Assembly (NCBI RefSeq): GCF_000719095.1
Contig: NZ_JOEH01000035.1
Coordinates: forward strand, 9,069 to 73,068
Source: Streptacidiphilus jeojiense
GTDB taxonomy: Bacteria; Actinomycetota; Actinomycetes; Streptomycetales; Streptomycetaceae
DNA: 64,000 nt
Reading direction: 5' to 3'
The notes under the pieces are model-generated. The model worked only from the letters and a program-made list of their open reading frames with translations, had not been told where the DNA came from and ran no database searches. Position 1 is the first letter of the stretch. Every line of letters begins with the position of its first letter. Below are positions 61,732-64,000 of the stretch, one piece after another. The translations under genes and the position numbers were made by a program.

Positions 61732-63351
61732 CTACTTGAGCCGCAGCGCCTTCATCGCCCCCAGCGCCCGGGTCTGGAACTTCGCATACCCCTCGTCGTC
61801 CATACCGAACGACGGCGACATGCTGATCAGCTTCTGCACCGCGATGGTCTGCGGCTCGGTGTACTTGAGGATGCCCTCGGAGCCGTGCCGGCGGCCGATG
61901 CCGCTGTCGCCCATGCCGCCCATCGGGGCCGCCACGCTGGCGTACGCGGGCGCGTAGCCCTCGTTGACGTTGACGGTGCCGGAGTGCAGCCGCTGCGCCA
62001 CGGCGACGGCGTGCCGGGTGCTGCGGCTCCAGACGCTGGAGTTCAGCCCGTACGGCGTGCCGTTGGCGCGCTCGACAGCCTCGTCCTCGCTGCCGAAGCG
62101 GTAGACGGAGACGACCGGGCCGAAGGTCTCCTCGGTGCAGACCGCGCTCTCCTCGGTGACGCCGTCCAGGATGGTCGGCTCGAAGAACAGCGGGCCGACG
62201 TCCGGCCGGGCCTGCCCGCCGGCCAGCACCTTGGCGCCGTTCTTGACGGCCTCCTCGACATGCCGGGTGACCGTGTCCAGCTGGCGCTGGGCCACCAGCG
62301 ACCCCATGTCGGCGCCCCAGGCCAGGGTGTTGCCCAGGCGCAGGGCCCGGGTGCGGGCGGCGAACTTCTCCAGGAAGGCGTCGGCGACCTCGGCGGCGAC
62401 GTACAGCCGCTCGATGGAGATGCAGAGCTGTCCGGCGGAGGAGAAGCAGGCGCGGACCGCGCCCTCGGCGGCCTTGTCCAGGTCGGCGTCGGCCAGCACC
62501 AGCATGGCGTTCTTGCCGCCGAGCTCCATGGAGGCACCGATCAGCCGGGCGGCGGCGCGCTGGGCGACGTCCCGTCCGGTCCTGGTGGAGCCGGTGAACG
62601 AGACGTAGTCGGCGTGGGCGACCACCTCGGGGCCGACGACCGGCCCGTCCCCGATGACGATCTGCCACAGCTCGGCCGGCAGCCCGGCCTCGACCATCAG
62701 CTCGCGGGCCCGCAGCGCGGTGAGCGCGGTCTGGGTGTCGGGCTTGGTCACCACGGCGTTGCCGGCCACGAAGGCGGGGATGGCGTCGCCGACGAACAGC
62801 GCCAACGGGTAGTTCCACGGCGAGATCTGACCGATCACGCCCTTGGGCTGGCGCACCTCGCGTACCTGGGTGAGGACCGGGTACACCCCGCCGCGACGGC
62901 GCGGCTTCAGGTACTTGGCAGCGGCGCGCCCGTAGTGGCGGGCCTCCAGCGCGGCGGCGCTCACCTCCTCGAAGGCGTGCGCGCGGGTCTTCCCGGTCTC
63001 CGACTGCACCAGGTCCAGCAGTTCCGCCTGCGCGGCGAAGAGCAGGTCGTGGAAGCGCAGCAGCACCGCGGCGCGCTCCCGCAGCGGGCGCAGCGCCCAG
63101 GCCGCCTGGGCCACCCGGGCCCGGGCGAAGGCATCGGCGACGGCCTCCGGGCCCGACTCGGGGATCTCCGCGAGCACCTCCCCGGTGAACGGGCTGAAGC
63201 TCTGCGTCACAGCGGGCTCGGCCCCCACCGTGATCCCCTCGACCAGCCGGGCGACCAGCTCCGGCGTCACAGCGTCGGCTGCGGTACGGGTCCCGGCCAC
63301 CGCCACGGGGTTGCGCTCACCGGCGGCACTGCTGGTGCTGATGTCAGTCAT
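61732..63351 (-). CDS. gabD2: Succinate-semialdehyde dehydrogenase
   Basis: A 539-residue aldehyde dehydrogenase of the GabD2 type. Catalytic residues are Asn180 (ISPWNYP), Glu276 (MELGGKN) and the nucleophile Cys310 (SSAGQLCISIERLY). The NADP-binding VVTKPDTQTAL and FTGSTRTGR motifs are intact. The N-terminal 50 residues are an extension found in actinobacterial GabD2. It oxidises succinic semialdehyde to succinate, linking GABA breakdown or the 2-oxoglutarate bypass to the TCA cycle. It is not adjacent to the choline operon, so I do not assign it as betaine-aldehyde dehydrogenase. Confidence 0.93.
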   Translation of the reverse strand: MTDISTSSAAGERNPVAVAGTRTAADAVTPELVARLVEGITVGAEPAVTQSFSPFTGEVLAEIPESGPEAVADAFARARVAQAAWALRPLRERAAVLLRFHDLLFAAQAELLDLVQSETGKTRAHAFEEVSAAALEARHYGRAAAKYLKPRRRGGVYPVLTQVREVRQPKGVIGQISPWNYPLALFVGDAIPAFVAGNAVVTKPDTQTALTALRARELMVEAGLPAELWQIVIGDGPVVGPEVVAHADYVSFTGSTRTGRDVAQRAAARLIGASMELGGKNAMLVLADADLDKAAEGAVRACFSSAGQLCISIERLYVAAEVADAFLEKFAARTRALRLGNTLAWGADMGSLVAQRQLDTVTRHVEEAVKNGAKVLAGGQARPDVGPLFFEPTILDGVTEESAVCTEETFGPVVSVYRFGSEDEAVERANGTPYGLNSSVWSRSTRHAVAVAQRLHSGTVNVNEGYAPAYASVAAPMGGMGDSGIGRRHGSEGILKYTEPQTIAVQKLISMSPSFGMDDEGYAKFQTRALGAMKALRLK

Positions 63352-63431
63352 GACGTGCAGCGTAGGCCGTTTCCAGCCGCTTGGGTACCCGTCGGTAACA
63401 GAGATATGTCCTTGTCAGAGCAATCAGCTAC

Positions 63432-63644
63432 CTAGGACGCGCGGAACGTCTTCACCGTCAGCAGGAAGAGCCGATAGTTGGGGATCTGTCCGATCGGGCG
63501 ACTGAAGACCGCTCGCTTCTGTTCCTGGACATGGACGAGCAGCACCCCCCGCTGCGCGTTGAGGTTGCGGTAGCGCGCCCAGTCGACGTATCCCACGGGA
63601 AGCACGATCCCGCTCCGGTGGGCCCGGCCCACGAGAGCGGCCAT
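63432..63644 (-). CDS. Short uncertain ORF, possible gene fragment
   Basis: A 70-residue frame whose start MAALVGRAHRSGIVLPVG resembles the N-terminal helix of PIN-type toxins, but the rest (WARYRNLNAQRGVLLVHVQEQK) does not follow that fold. Overlapping frames on the same strand (63424-63714 and 63458-63823) compete with it. It may be a remnant of a broken gene or non-coding. Composition here is less extreme than in the core genes. Confidence 0.3.
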   Translation of the reverse strand: MAALVGRAHRSGIVLPVGYVDWARYRNLNAQRGVLLVHVQEQKRAVFSRPIGQIPNYRLFLLTVKTFRAS

Positions 63645-63880
63645 CCGCCCCTGCCCTGATCGGCCAGGGTCCGCTCGGCCAAGGGCGGATGGGAGTCGTA
63701 TGGGGACGCCTCACGGTCGGGGAGTTCGACGCGAAGGGCCGTCGAGTTCGGACGCGCGATCCGGATCGGCAAGCAGGTGGCGGAAGCCGCCGAGGAACGG
63801 AGTAGGCCTAGTGCTCTGACCACATTGGTTCGCCGGGTTGGTGGTTGGAGCGGTTGGATGGGCGGAGACGTCCGTCCAAA

Positions 63881-64000
63881 TCACTCACTGACGTTCAAGG
63901 CCGCGCAGTCCGCGACCCCCAACTCGGACAGCACCGCCCGTAGCCGCTCCAGTGCCGCACTCGCGTCCGAGCCCTCTGCGATCTCAAGGTCAAGATGGCA
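63881..64000 (-). CDS. C-terminal end of a gene cut by the window edge
   Basis: An open frame from the last base of the window to a TGA at 63881-63883, 39 residues: starts HLDLEIAEGSDASAALERL and ends LNVSE. The amphipathic helix and codon use suggest a real protein end. Too short to name. Confidence 0.5.
   Translation of the reverse strand, partial: CHLDLEIAEGSDASAALERLRAVLSELGVADCAALNVSE

Noticed and set aside
61732..63351. Reading gabD2 as betaine-aldehyde dehydrogenase for the choline locus
   Set aside because: It lies 30 kb away, lacks the shared palindrome upstream, and matches the GabD2 type better.

Overview
This window is high-GC actinobacterial chromosome, most likely from the family Streptomycetaceae (Streptomyces, Kitasatospora or Streptacidiphilus). 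The evidence is the very high GC with GC-ending codons and frequent GTG starts. The gene order also matches the known Streptomyces core segment mdh, DUF3017, folD, purH, purN, perM-like, sucD, sucC, icmB, pcrA, guaA, chorismate mutase, gabD2. The sequence alone does not fix the genus. I see no rRNA, tRNA, CRISPR array, intact insertion sequence or prophage.

Layout. 1-12.8 kb is core metabolism: malate dehydrogenase (cut by the window edge), DUF3017, FolD, an RDD membrane protein, PurH/PurN, a PerM-like membrane protein, an ECF-sigma-like membrane protein, SucD/SucC and an RsbW-like ATPase. 12.8-20.5 kb is a five-gene divergent cassette: a MoxR AAA+ ATPase, a DUF5682 protein and a VWA protein on the minus strand, facing a SWIM zinc-finger protein and a DUF5691 protein on the plus strand. 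20.6-23.4 kb holds icmB, a lipase-like hydrolase and an M23 peptidase. 23.4-31.4 kb is a choline/glycine-betaine catabolic locus: a four-gene operon (FAD/GcvT demethylase, Rieske oxygenase, choline-dehydrogenase-like GMC enzyme, IclR regulator) with a divergent APC permease. Three matching 17-bp palindromes there are the likely IclR operators.

31.4-42.6 kb holds the PcrA helicase, an NlpC/P60 hydrolase, a two-component system whose kinase carries a PspC domain opposite a second PspC gene, a DoxX protein, a class II aldolase-like protein and guaA. 42.6-53.1 kb is an unusual pst phosphate-uptake cluster. It has one permease pair and one ATPase but three binding-protein-like genes, two of them very long with Gly/Ser/Thr-rich tails and a C-terminal membrane segment. 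It also has a sortase-fold membrane protein that has lost both its catalytic His and Cys. 53.4-64 kb holds two YegP/DUF1508-like paralogues, chorismate mutase, a 1-kb stretch with no convincing gene, a TMEM175-like channel, a small lipoprotein, a glycosyltransferase, Nudix and HAD hydrolases, a cholesterol-oxidase-like GMC enzyme, gabD2, and a lower-quality end region with fragments.

A short GC-rich repeat (core CGCGCAGTTCCCCGCGCCCC) occurs six times between genes. Two pairs form perfect long hairpins. One copy encodes the C-terminal tail of the DUF5682 protein. The features that most merit follow-up are the pst cluster with its degenerate sortase, the five-gene MoxR/SWIM cassette and the IclR operator set.
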